Made by a program: the position numbers and the translations under genes
The notes under the pieces: generated by a model
The model's input: the letters and a program-made list of their open reading frames with translations, nothing else
Told to the model about the DNA's origin: nothing
The model's database searches: none
Part shown: in pieces, positions 25,126-33,721 of the stretch
Position numbering within the stretch: the first letter of the stretch is position 1
Layout: each line of letters starts with the position of its first letter
Assembly (NCBI GenBank): GCA_945906965.1
Contig: CAMDRP010000019.1
Location: 1 to 37,752 of the forward strand
Direction of reading: 5' to 3'
DNA: 37,752 bases
DNA from: Opitutus sp. GAS368
GTDB taxonomy: Bacteria; Verrucomicrobiota; Verrucomicrobiia; Opitutales; Opitutaceae

Positions 25126-25428
25126 ATGACTTTTGCAGAATTTAATCAGTCGGTCGCGGGCGGAGCCACGGTGCCGCCGGCGGGTTTGAGCGGGGCGGCG
25201 GTGGCGTTGTGGCACGATGCGCGCGGGGATTGGGACGCGGCGCACGACGCGGCGCAGGCCGATAAAAGCAAAGCCGGCTCGTGGGTGCACGCGTACCTCC
25301 ACCGCAAAGAAGGCGACGCGGCCAACGCGGGCTACTGGTACTCGCTCGCGGGTCGGCGGATGCCGGCGGACGGCGTCACGCTGGCGGCGGAGTGGGAACA
25401 GATCGCGCGGGCGCTGGTGAGCGTGTGA
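25126..25428 (+). CDS. Small conserved hypothetical protein, 100 aa
   Basis: This 100-residue soluble protein has the pattern LWHDARGDWDAAHD ... SWVHAYLHRKEGDAANAGYWY ... AGRRMP. The same tetratricopeptide-like helix pair (D-W-x-x-A-H; W-x-H-A-Y-L-H-R-x-E-G-D-x-x-N-A-x-Y-W-Y) is found in a small uncharacterised family in many Gram-negative bacteria. No function is known to me. A good AAGGTGG ribosome-binding site 5 nt before the ATG at 25126 decides the start. It is divergent from birA and convergent with the secreted-protein gene. Confidence 0.8.
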   Translation: MTFAEFNQSVAGGATVPPAGLSGAAVALWHDARGDWDAAHDAAQADKSKAGSWVHAYLHRKEGDAANAGYWYSLAGRRMPADGVTLAAEWEQIARALVSV

Positions 25429-25465
25429 GCGGCGCGTCGGGGCGAAGCAAAAGCGATGAACGGGT

Positions 25466-26113
25466 TTAACGTTTTTTCGTCCAGCCGTAATCGTCGGTGC
25501 GCATCGTCGTGGCTTGGACGTCGCGCTTGATGTAGGCGCCTGCGGCTTGGTCGCGGGCGCTGACCATACCGGCGGCATCGTTGAGCTCGCCGATGGTTTT
25601 GAGTCGTTCGTCTTCGGCGTATTGGGCGAGGGCGCGTTGTTCTTGATTCTGGCCGAAGAGCGGGATCGTGAAACGGTTGAGCGCGCGGCTGGCTTCGGTG
25701 CCGTATTTCTTCATGGCGATGGCGGCCATACCGGCCTGCGTGTTGATGTCGCGCTCGCGGAAGACCGGTGGCTTGGCCTCGCGCACGACGTAATCGGGCA
25801 GGCGAATGATGCCATTTTTCGGTTTATCAATTTCGCGCAGATCGGGCTGCTCCTCGATGGGCTTGGGCGGCGGCGCAGGTTTCGGGGGACTGTATTTGGG
25901 CATCGCGGCGGCGAGGGAGGCGGCGACGTCCGAGGAGATAGCGCGATCGCGTTTACGGACGGGCTGAGTCGGCGTGATCGACGACGTGGTGAGCGGCGTC
26001 GAAGCGGCGGTTTCGGCGGGAGCAGAATTAGTCTGCGCTGCGCCTACGGCGGGCAGGGTGGCCAAGCTAAGGACGACGAGGAGGCGGCGGGCGAGAGCGG
26101 GTCGACGTTTCAT
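25466..26113 (-). CDS. Secreted hypothetical protein, 215 aa
   Basis: The N-terminus MKRRPALARRLLVVLSLATLPAVGAAQ is a clear Sec signal peptide with cleavage expected after VGA-A (about residue 25). It is followed by a Thr/Ser/Pro-rich stretch, a Pro/Lys-rich segment (PKYSPPKPAPPPKP), the strand-like IIRLPDYVVREAKPPVF and a charged helical C-terminal half (ERDINTQAGMAAIAMKKYGTE). There are no cysteines. It is a likely periplasmic or outer-membrane-associated protein. No family is recognised. It lies downstream of proA on the same strand, 132 nt away, and convergent with the 100-residue gene. Confidence 0.72.
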   Translation of the reverse strand: MKRRPALARRLLVVLSLATLPAVGAAQTNSAPAETAASTPLTTSSITPTQPVRKRDRAISSDVAASLAAAMPKYSPPKPAPPPKPIEEQPDLREIDKPKNGIIRLPDYVVREAKPPVFRERDINTQAGMAAIAMKKYGTEASRALNRFTIPLFGQNQEQRALAQYAEDERLKTIGELNDAAGMVSARDQAAGAYIKRDVQATTMRTDDYGWTKKR

Positions 26114-26245
26114 GGCAGGGATGGAAAAGGAAAAAAGGCGACGGTTCCGGCAATGCTGAACAAAAAACCCTGGTACGAAAGCAGCGGGAGATCAAGTGCC
26201 CTCGCACGGTTATTAAACCTGCCGTTCGCTCGGCATTAGGCGATA

Positions 26246-27520
26246 TTAGTCCCGCACTTGCCCCGTGCCTTCGACGAGGAATTTGTACGTGCAAAGTTCG
26301 CGCAGGCCCATGGGGCCGCGGGCGTGGAGGCGGTCGGTGCTGATGCCGATCTCGGCGCCGTAGCCAAATTCAAAACCATCAGTGAAGCGCGTGCTCGCGT
26401 TCCAATAAACCGTCGCGCTGTCCACGGTGGCGAGGAAATGGCGCGCAGCAGTTTCGTCGGCCGTGATGATTGCGTCGCTGTGTTGGGAACTGTCGCGGTT
26501 GATCGTCGTGATGGCGTTATCGAGGGAATCGACGACGCGGACGGCGATGATGTAATCGAGGAATTCAGTCGTGTAATCGGCGGACGTCGCGGGCGTCGTT
26601 GCGATCTGCGCGCGGGCGAGAATCGCAGTGCTGGCGGCGTCGCAGCGGAGTTGGACCTTGTGCGCGAGGAGCGCGCGCGCGACGGCGGGGAGAAAGGTTT
26701 CCGCGACGCGGGCGTGGACGAGAAGTTGTTCGGCGGCGTTGCAGGCGCTGGGGCGGGAGGCTTTGGCGTTGACGGCGATCGCCTCGGCCATGGCAAGGTC
26801 GGCGGCGGCATCGACGTAGATGAAGCACACGCCCTGGAAATGTTTGATGACGGGAATCGTGGAATTTTCCGCGACGAAGCGGATGAGGCTCTCGCCGCCA
26901 CGGGGAATCAGACAATGCACCAGCTTATCGAGCTTGAGGAGCACGTTAAGCGCGGCGCGGTCGGTGGTCGGGATGAGTTGAACGGCGTCGGAGGGAAGGC
27001 GCGCAGCGATGAGCGCGGCGGTGATGAGCGCGGCGAGGGCGGTGTTGGTGTGGAAACACTCTTTGCCGCCGCGGAGGATGGCGGCGTTGCCGGATTTCAG
27101 GCAGAGGACGGCGCAGTCGATGGTGACGTTCGGGCGCGCCTCGTAGATGATGCCGATGACGCCGATGGGCACGCGGACTTTGCGGATGCGCAGGCCGTTG
27201 GGTCGCGTGGTTTCTTCCAAAAGATCGCCGACGGGATCGGGCAGTGCGATGACGGCGCGGACGGAGGCGGCGAGTTGCGTGAGGCGGGTGGGTGTGAGCG
27301 TGAGACGGTCGCGGGCGGCGACGGAGAGGGCGGCGGCTTCCGGTGAGGCGAGGTCTTGGGCGTTGGCGGCGAGGAGCGCGGGGTGGGCGCCGTCGATAAG
27401 CTCTGCGAGTTGGGCTAGGGCGGCGTTTTTCGCGGCGGTGGGCGTGGTCGCAAGCACGAGCGACGCAGCGCGGGCGCGTTGGGCGAGGGCGGTGACGAGA
27501 CTCGTAAGATCGGCGGTCAT
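26246..27520 (-). CDS. proA: Gamma-glutamyl phosphate reductase
   Basis: ProA reduces gamma-glutamyl phosphate with NADPH to glutamate semialdehyde in proline synthesis. The 424 residues fit the family. Landmarks: RPNGLRIRKVRVPIGVIGII, YEARPNVTIDCAVLCLKSGN, AILRGGKE, the catalytic Cys in ASRPSACNAAEQLLVH, the RFTDGFEFGYGAEIGIST segment and the GPMGLRELCTYK C-terminus. The ATG at 27520 (MTADLTSLV) is preceded at 11 nt by AAGG. In-frame starts further up (to 27628) give a Ser-rich extension without homology. No proB is nearby. The upstream spacer contains an AT-rich inverted repeat that may be its promoter region. Confidence 0.95.
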   Translation of the reverse strand: MTADLTSLVTALAQRARAASLVLATTPTAAKNAALAQLAELIDGAHPALLAANAQDLASPEAAALSVAARDRLTLTPTRLTQLAASVRAVIALPDPVGDLLEETTRPNGLRIRKVRVPIGVIGIIYEARPNVTIDCAVLCLKSGNAAILRGGKECFHTNTALAALITAALIAARLPSDAVQLIPTTDRAALNVLLKLDKLVHCLIPRGGESLIRFVAENSTIPVIKHFQGVCFIYVDAAADLAMAEAIAVNAKASRPSACNAAEQLLVHARVAETFLPAVARALLAHKVQLRCDAASTAILARAQIATTPATSADYTTEFLDYIIAVRVVDSLDNAITTINRDSSQHSDAIITADETAARHFLATVDSATVYWNASTRFTDGFEFGYGAEIGISTDRLHARGPMGLRELCTYKFLVEGTGQVRD

Positions 27521-27643
27521 TTTTGATAATACCTTGTCGATCTGGCGTGCGGAAGACACGGAAAAACTCATCAGTCTTAACTGGACTACATTCGGACATT
27601 GGGCCGTCAATTCGATGCAACTGAGCATCCGAGCCCTGCTTTA

Positions 27644-27687
27644 TTAAAGCTTTAAATGCCGAATAAATTATATCATATTTTCGGCAT
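27644..27687 (-). promoter_or_regulatory. AT-rich inverted repeat and -10-like box upstream of proA
   Basis: The arms ATGCCGAA (27656-27663) and TTCGGCAT (27680-27687) enclose 16 nt that hold, on the minus strand, an exact TATAAT (complement 27667-27672). A 12-bp palindrome TTAAAGCTTTAA (27644-27655) adjoins it. No good -35 is visible. It could be an operator-covered promoter for proA or a weak terminator of the kinase gene upstream. Confidence 0.35.
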
Positions 27688-27728
27688 CTTACCTATGAAA
27701 AAGGCTCATGGAGTACTACGGAAGTCGA

Positions 27729-27744
27729 TTGAGCAAAGGCTCAA
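27729..27744. other. Short hairpin downstream of the kinase gene
   Basis: TTGAGC / GCTCAA form a perfect 6-bp stem with a 4-nt loop (AAAG on the plus strand), 42 nt downstream of the kinase stop codon. No T-run follows on the minus strand, so it is at best a transcript-end-stabilising structure. Confidence 0.25.
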
Positions 27745-27785
27745 GATTAAGACGGGCAACTGGGCTGGGTTAAGGCGTTGATATA

Positions 27786-28787
27786 TTATTTAGTCGCGAG
27801 CGCGGTGGCGCGGGCGCGGACGGCGGGCCAGTGGGATTCGGGAATGGCCGGGCCGATGTGTTGGACGCATTCGGCGCCGAGCACGGAGCCGAGGGCACCC
27901 GCGGCGGCGAGGTTCCAGCCGCGTAGGTAGCCGTAAAGAAATCCAGCGGCCCACGAGTCGCCGGCGCCGGTCGTGTCTATAGCTTGGGCCACGCGGACGG
28001 GCTCGATGCGGTGTAGCTCGGAGCCGCGGGCAATCCACGCGCCGTCTTTACCCATTTTCACGGCGGCGATGCCGCCGTGGCTGGCGAGGCGGCGGGCGAG
28101 TTCGTCGTAGGCGGGGGTTTTGGTTTCGTAAAGGGCGTGGATCTCGTCTTCGTTGGCGAACACGACGTGGACGCCGGCGTCGATCTGGCGTTTGATCCAG
28201 TCGCGCGCGACGTTGACGACTTCGAAGGAGGCGAGGTCGATGCTGATCGTGCAACCGGCGGCGCGGGCGGAATCGACGACGGCGGTCGCGAGGGCGGGGT
28301 TGAACATCAGGTAGCCTTCGATGTGGGCGTGGCGGCTATCGGCGAAATCGACGGGGCTGATTTCTTCGGGCGCGAGGGTCATCGCGGCGCCGAGGCAGGT
28401 GCGCATGGTGCGCTGGCTGTCGGGGGTGATGAGGGAGAGGCAACGGGCGTTGGGGAGCGGAGCGCGTTTGAAACGGGAGCCGTCGACGCCGTGCTCGAGC
28501 ATGTTTTGGTGATAGGTGTCGGCGGTCTCGTCGGAGCCGATTTTACCGAGGTAGCGGGTGCGCAGGCCGAGGCGGGCGGCGGCGACGGTGGTGTTGGCGG
28601 CGGAGCCGCCGGGGGCGCGGACAGGGCTGGCGTGGAGTTGGGTGACGAGGCGGTGCATCTCGTCGGCGTCGACGAGGACCATGCCGCCTTTTTCGCCGCG
28701 GACGTGTTGGGCGAGAAAATCGTCGGAAACGCGGGCGAGCAGATCCATGATGGGGTTACCGGCGCCGATGAGATCGTAGGAGTGCAT
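27786..28787 (-). CDS. PfkB-family carbohydrate/adenosine kinase
   Basis: This 333-residue ribokinase-fold enzyme opens with SYDLIGAGNPIMDLLARV, followed by the substrate-binding GGSAANTTVAAARLG and GKIGSDETAD of the PfkB family, and the C-terminal DTTGAGDSWAAGFLYG with the catalytic Asp and anion hole. The overall pattern (PNARCLSLITPDSQRTMRT, IEGYLMF, FANEDEIHALY) resembles the bacterial adenosine-kinase-like subgroup that uses adenosine or a related nucleoside. Ribokinase or fructokinase activity cannot be excluded. It is flanked by proA (265 nt downstream, same strand) and the small conserved gene upstream (58-nt gap). Confidence 0.88.
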   Translation of the reverse strand: MHSYDLIGAGNPIMDLLARVSDDFLAQHVRGEKGGMVLVDADEMHRLVTQLHASPVRAPGGSAANTTVAAARLGLRTRYLGKIGSDETADTYHQNMLEHGVDGSRFKRAPLPNARCLSLITPDSQRTMRTCLGAAMTLAPEEISPVDFADSRHAHIEGYLMFNPALATAVVDSARAAGCTISIDLASFEVVNVARDWIKRQIDAGVHVVFANEDEIHALYETKTPAYDELARRLASHGGIAAVKMGKDGAWIARGSELHRIEPVRVAQAIDTTGAGDSWAAGFLYGYLRGWNLAAAGALGSVLGAECVQHIGPAIPESHWPAVRARATALATK

Positions 28788-28845
28788 TTTTATTAGGAAG
28801 ACGTTTAAGGTGTTAGTTTTGAATAATGTAGAAAAGGAAACCGAC

Positions 28846-29229
28846 TCAGGCGGAGACGATGAGGTTGGTGGCCAAAATGGGCTCGTCGTCGATTTCGATG
28901 ATCAACGAGTAATCGCCGGGTTGGGGGAACGTGAGGTTACGGATCTCGTTGATCAGATTGATGCGGTCGAGGGGGCTGTTGGCTTCGAAGGGGCGCTCGA
29001 TGAGGGGTTGGACTTGGGTGGAGTCTAGGCCCATAGAGATGCGCATCTTGTGCTGGCCAGGGGAGCAATCGGTGAGCGTCATGAACCAGACCATAAACGG
29101 GTGGGTGACGGGAAAGTGGTGGGCCTTGATGTTGGAGAAGACGCCTAAAATGGTGTGTTTACCAGAGCCGGGGTCGAGGTGGACACCGTCGCAGGTGAGC
29201 CAACAGAGCAGCTGGGGCTTGGATTGCAT
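28846..29229 (-). CDS. Small conserved protein (DUF6941-like), 127 aa
   Basis: This 127-residue protein reads like a single beta-sandwich: LLCWLTCDGVHLDPGSGKHT, ILGVFSNIKAHHFPVTHPF, VWFMTLTDCSPGQHKM, NEIRNLTFPQPGDYSLIIEI and LATNLIVSA. The order (CD-x-x-x-D-x-x-x-GK-x-T-I-L-G-x-F ... FP ... LTD ... FP-x-PG-x-Y) matches a family seen in planctomycetes and verrucomicrobia that I believe is DUF6941; the number is from memory. No function is known. The ATG at 29229 (MQSKPQLLCW) is used; an upstream start at 29322 adds 31 Arg/Pro-rich residues and would overlap the divergent gene. Confidence 0.75.
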   Translation of the reverse strand: MQSKPQLLCWLTCDGVHLDPGSGKHTILGVFSNIKAHHFPVTHPFMVWFMTLTDCSPGQHKMRISMGLDSTQVQPLIERPFEANSPLDRINLINEIRNLTFPQPGDYSLIIEIDDEPILATNLIVSA

Positions 29230-29309
29230 GGGGCGGAGTTGGGCGGCGGGGGCGGGACGGGGCAAATCATTTTGCTGGCGGCGGCGGGCGGGGCGGGCGA
29301 GTAACAGGT

Positions 29310-29516
29310 ATGGTGTTTGCACTGCAAAAAGTCTCGCCGACGGTGGTGGAGTCGCTGGCGGATTATCCGCCGTGGTTGGTGGTGGCGTGCGCGACGATCG
29401 TGGCGGCGGGGTTGATATGGCTTTTGGTCAAGGCGCTCAAATGGGCGCTTTGGGTGCTTTTGATCGTGGTTTTGGTGGTGGGCGCGGCTTTGGCGGTAAA
29501 GTTAGGGCTAGGATAA
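29310..29516 (+). CDS. Small membrane protein, 68 aa
   Basis: This 68-residue protein has two hydrophobic segments: about residues 22-40 (PWLVVACATIVAAGLIWLL) and 45-66 (ALWVLLIVVLVVGAALAVK), joined by a short basic turn. It probably sits in the inner membrane as a hairpin. No family is recognised. It lies 58 nt upstream of pyrG on the same strand and diverges from the DUF6941-like gene. Its small size leaves some chance that it is not a gene, but the hydrophobic layout is typical of a real membrane peptide. Confidence 0.6.
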   Translation: MVFALQKVSPTVVESLADYPPWLVVACATIVAAGLIWLLVKALKWALWVLLIVVLVVGAALAVKLGLG

Positions 29517-29565
29517 TGCGTCGCGGGAGAGCTTTTGCTTGCGCGCAGCGAAGGCGGGCGTTTAA

Positions 29566-31251
<1,686 letters not shown>

Positions 31252-31255
31252 TTCT

Positions 31256-32050
31256 GTGCTCTACGATCCCTCGAAGTTGTTGATCATCGCTGGACCGTGT
31301 TCGCTTGAGAACGAGGGCGTGTGTCGTGCGGTCGCCGAGTCGCTCGTGCGCATCAACCGCGAGCTGCCCGCGCTGAAAATCATCTTTAAGGGCTCCTTCG
31401 ACAAAGCCAACCGCACTTCGCTCGGCGGCGCGCGCGGCACGGGCATCAACGAGGGCTTGAAACTCCTCGCGTTGATCAAGCGCGACTATGGGTTTCCCGT
31501 TTTGACTGACATCCACGAAAGCGCGCAGGTCGCGCAGGTCGCCGCGGTGTGCGAGGTCGTGCAGATCCCGGCGTTTCTGTGCCGGCAGACGGATTTGTTG
31601 CTCGCGGCGGCTGCGACGGGCCGGACGGTCAACGTCAAGAAAGGCCAGTTTCTCTCGCCGCAGGAAATGGTGCACGTCACCGGCAAACTCCGCGAAGGCG
31701 CCGCCCAAGAAATCTGGCAGACCGAGCGCGGCACGACTTTCGGTTATCAAAACCTCGTTGTGGATATGCGTTCGTTTTCCATCATGCGCCAAAACGGTTA
31801 TCCCACCGTCTTCGACGCCACGCACTCGGTGCAACTCCCCGGCGCCGGCGGCGGCAAGAGCAGCGGCCAACGCGAATTCGTTGCGCCCCTCGCCAAGGCG
31901 GCACTCGCCGCGGGCGCGGACGGACTATTCATCGAGACGCATCCCGATCCGGCCAACGCGATCAGCGACGGTCCCAACATGATCGCCCTCGTCGACTTGC
32001 CCAAGCTCCTGGCGCAGTGTCTGGCCGTGTGGCAGACCGTGCGGGCCTAA
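31256..32050 (+). CDS. kdsA: 3-deoxy-8-phosphooctulonate synthase (KDO 8-P synthase)
   Basis: KdsA condenses phosphoenolpyruvate with arabinose 5-phosphate to KDO-8-phosphate for lipopolysaccharide. The 264 residues show [75 protein letters not shown] and [18 protein letters not shown], the standard active-site loops. The start is a GTG at 31256, 4 nt after the pyrG stop. Its presence implies an LPS-bearing outer membrane. It is followed by a 78-nt gap to the lipoyl-protein gene. Confidence 0.96.
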   Translation: MLYDPSKLLIIAGPCSLENEGVCRAVAESLVRINRELPALKIIFKGSFDKANRTSLGGARGTGINEGLKLLALIKRDYGFPVLTDIHESAQVAQVAAVCEVVQIPAFLCRQTDLLLAAAATGRTVNVKKGQFLSPQEMVHVTGKLREGAAQEIWQTERGTTFGYQNLVVDMRSFSIMRQNGYPTVFDATHSVQLPGAGGGKSSGQREFVAPLAKAALAAGADGLFIETHPDPANAISDGPNMIALVDLPKLLAQCLAVWQTVRA

Positions 32051-32112
32051 AATCGAGCCTGCGCGCCCCCGTGCGCTCCCTTGACCAAGTCCGGGGCGGC
32101 GCCACACTCAGT

Positions 32113-32118
32113 TATAAT
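32113..32118 (+). promoter_or_regulatory. -10-like TATAAT box close to the lipoyl-protein start
   Basis: An exact TATAAT ends 10 nt before the ATG at 32129, so transcription from it would give a nearly leaderless mRNA. The only -35-like hexamer, TTGACC at 32081, is 26 nt away, which is too far for a standard spacer. Weak evidence. Confidence 0.25.
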
Positions 32119-32128
32119 TAAATCCCTG

Positions 32129-32596
32129 ATGGCTACCTTTATCATCGACGTTCCCGTGCCCTCCATGGGCGCGACCGTGAGCGAACTTATCGTCGTATCC
32201 CTCAAAACCAAACCCGGCGAGCGTGTGGCTAAAGGCCAGAAGATCGCGGAGTTGGAGAGCGATAAATCCATCTTCGAATACGAGGCCCCCGCCGACGGCA
32301 CCGTGCTCGCACTGCCGGTGAAACCGGGCGAAGTGCTGCAATCAGGCGCGCTGTTTCTCAAATTAGAAACCGAGGATGCCAGCCTGCGTCACCTTGAGTC
32401 CAAGACCGGTGCGGCGCTCGTGGCTCCGACGGCGGCTAAATCTGCAGCTGAGCTCATCTGGACGCCCCGCGCCACCAAACTCGCCCAAGAAGCTGGACTC
32501 GATCCAGCGACACTCACCGATATCGAGGCGACCGGCCCCGGTGGTCGCGTCTCGGGCGATGATGTCGCCCGCTTGCTGGCGCGGCGTCAGGTCTAA
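32129..32596 (+). CDS. Lipoyl-domain / E3-binding-domain protein without E2 catalytic domain
   Basis: This 155-residue protein is laid out like the N-terminal third of a 2-oxoacid dehydrogenase E2. A lipoyl domain (1-80: VPSMGATVSELIVVS ... ESDKSIFEYEAP) carries Lys46 as the expected lipoylation site. A short linker (about 85-108) follows, then a peripheral-subunit (E3/E1) binding domain (109-152: TPRATKLAQEAGLDP ... GPGGRVSGDDVARLL). The ~230-residue acyltransferase domain is absent, and the natural stop is followed by a KAS III gene 24 nt later. It could be an X-protein-like carrier or deliver acyl groups to that KAS III. The start ATG at 32129 (MATFIIDVPVPSMG) is clear; an upstream TTG at 32081 is rejected. 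Confidence 0.9.
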   Translation: MATFIIDVPVPSMGATVSELIVVSLKTKPGERVAKGQKIAELESDKSIFEYEAPADGTVLALPVKPGEVLQSGALFLKLETEDASLRHLESKTGAALVAPTAAKSAAELIWTPRATKLAQEAGLDPATLTDIEATGPGGRVSGDDVARLLARRQV

Positions 32597-32620
32597 TTTT
32601 CAGCTTAAAATTTCCCTCGA

Positions 32621-33616
32621 TTGAACTCTCAAGCAACGGTCTGCATCGCCGGCGTCGGACACGCGGCCCCCGCCAAAATCCGCGCCAATAGTGAAATTCT
32701 GAAAGCCTTCCCCGATCGCACGGAAGAAGAGATTGTCCGGCTCACAGGCATCCGCGAGCGCCGCTACGCCGCCGACGATGAGAGCGCGACCGACCTCGCC
32801 GTGATCGCGGTGCAAAACGCGCTCGCGCAAGCCGGCATGAAGGCGGAGCAGATGGATGGCATCATCATGGCCACGCTCATTCCCGATCAACCGGTGCCGG
32901 CGATGGCGAGTGATCTCGCGCGGCGACTGGGGATTCCGCGCGTGTTGGCGTTTGATTTGAACGCCGCGTGTTCGGGTTGGTTGTATGCGCTCGAGGTCGG
33001 GCGATCGTTTATCATTTCAGGCACCGCAAAGAACGTGATCGTGGTGACAGCGGAGTTGTTGTCGCGGATTACTAATCCGCAGGATCACGAGACGGCGTTT
33101 CTTTTCGGCGACGGCGCCGGCGCGGCGATTTTGACCGCGGGCGCGGGCGGGCATCGCTTGCATCGCATGGGCTTGGGCGGCGACGCGGAGCAATTTGAGG
33201 CGATCCAGCGCAAGGGCGGTGGCGCCCGGATGCCGTGGCCTGTGGCGGCCGATGGCCACGCGGAACATTTTTACCTCCAGATGAACGGCACCTCGGTGTT
33301 CAAGCACGCGGTGGTTGGCTTCGCGGAGCAGATCGAGCAGACGCTTGCACGGGAAAACCTAAAGCCCGAGGACATCGCCTGGGTCGTGCCGCATCAGGCT
33401 AACGAGCGCATTTTAAAAGCCGTGAGCAAGCGCGTGGGGATACCGTACGAAAAATTCGTGATGACCATTTCCAAGTACGGCAACACGAGCGCGGCCAGCG
33501 TCTCGATGGCGCTGGGCTGGGCGGCTGAAGAAGGGATTTTCGCGGAGGGCGACCGGATTATTTTTTGTAGCGTTGGCGCTGGGCTGACGTTTGCCGGCGG
33601 TTTGTTGGAGTGGTGA
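32621..33616 (+). CDS. 3-oxoacyl-ACP synthase III family protein (KAS III)
   Basis: This 331-residue condensing enzyme is like FabH, which joins an acyl-CoA starter to malonyl-ACP. The Cys-His-Asn triad is present: Cys117 (NAACSGWLYA), His258 (VPHQANERI) and Asn288 (KYGNTSAAS). Also seen are the N-terminal GVGHAAP, the TGIRERRYA segment, the GDGAGAAIL loop and the terminal GAGLTFAGGLLEW. The only plausible start is TTG at 32621, suggesting low translation or coupling to the lipoyl gene that ends 24 nt upstream. No acpP, fabD or fabG is adjacent, unlike housekeeping fabH, so a special starter unit supplied from the neighbouring lipoyl protein is plausible. Confidence 0.9.
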   Translation: MNSQATVCIAGVGHAAPAKIRANSEILKAFPDRTEEEIVRLTGIRERRYAADDESATDLAVIAVQNALAQAGMKAEQMDGIIMATLIPDQPVPAMASDLARRLGIPRVLAFDLNAACSGWLYALEVGRSFIISGTAKNVIVVTAELLSRITNPQDHETAFLFGDGAGAAILTAGAGGHRLHRMGLGGDAEQFEAIQRKGGGARMPWPVAADGHAEHFYLQMNGTSVFKHAVVGFAEQIEQTLARENLKPEDIAWVVPHQANERILKAVSKRVGIPYEKFVMTISKYGNTSAASVSMALGWAAEEGIFAEGDRIIFCSVGAGLTFAGGLLEW

Positions 33617-33661
33617 GCGCGCTCTAAGGTTGCGCTGCGCGAGACCGTCTGAGGTAGGCGC

Positions 33662-33692
33662 AAAAAAAGGCCGCCGGAAGATCCGGCGGCCT
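33662..33692 (-). terminator. Strong intrinsic terminator of the M14 peptidase gene
   Basis: A perfect 11-bp stem AGGCCGCCGGA / TCCGGCGGCCT with a 3-nt loop (33668-33692) is followed on the minus strand by seven Ts (plus-strand As at 33662-33668). It lies 30 nt past the peptidase stop. It may also slow read-through from the convergent KAS III gene. Confidence 0.88.
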
Positions 33693-33721
33693 CGATGCCA
33701 AGGATGGTGACCTGGGAGTGA

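Noticed and set aside
26258-27346. 362-codon open frame antisense to proA
   Set aside because: Shadow frame; every catalytic motif of ProA is on the other strand.
27695-27781. 28-codon open frame with a Lys/Arg-rich product (MKKAHGVLRKSIEQ...)
   Set aside because: No ribosome-binding site and too short to support. It could be the start of a lost regulator gene, but nothing confirms it.
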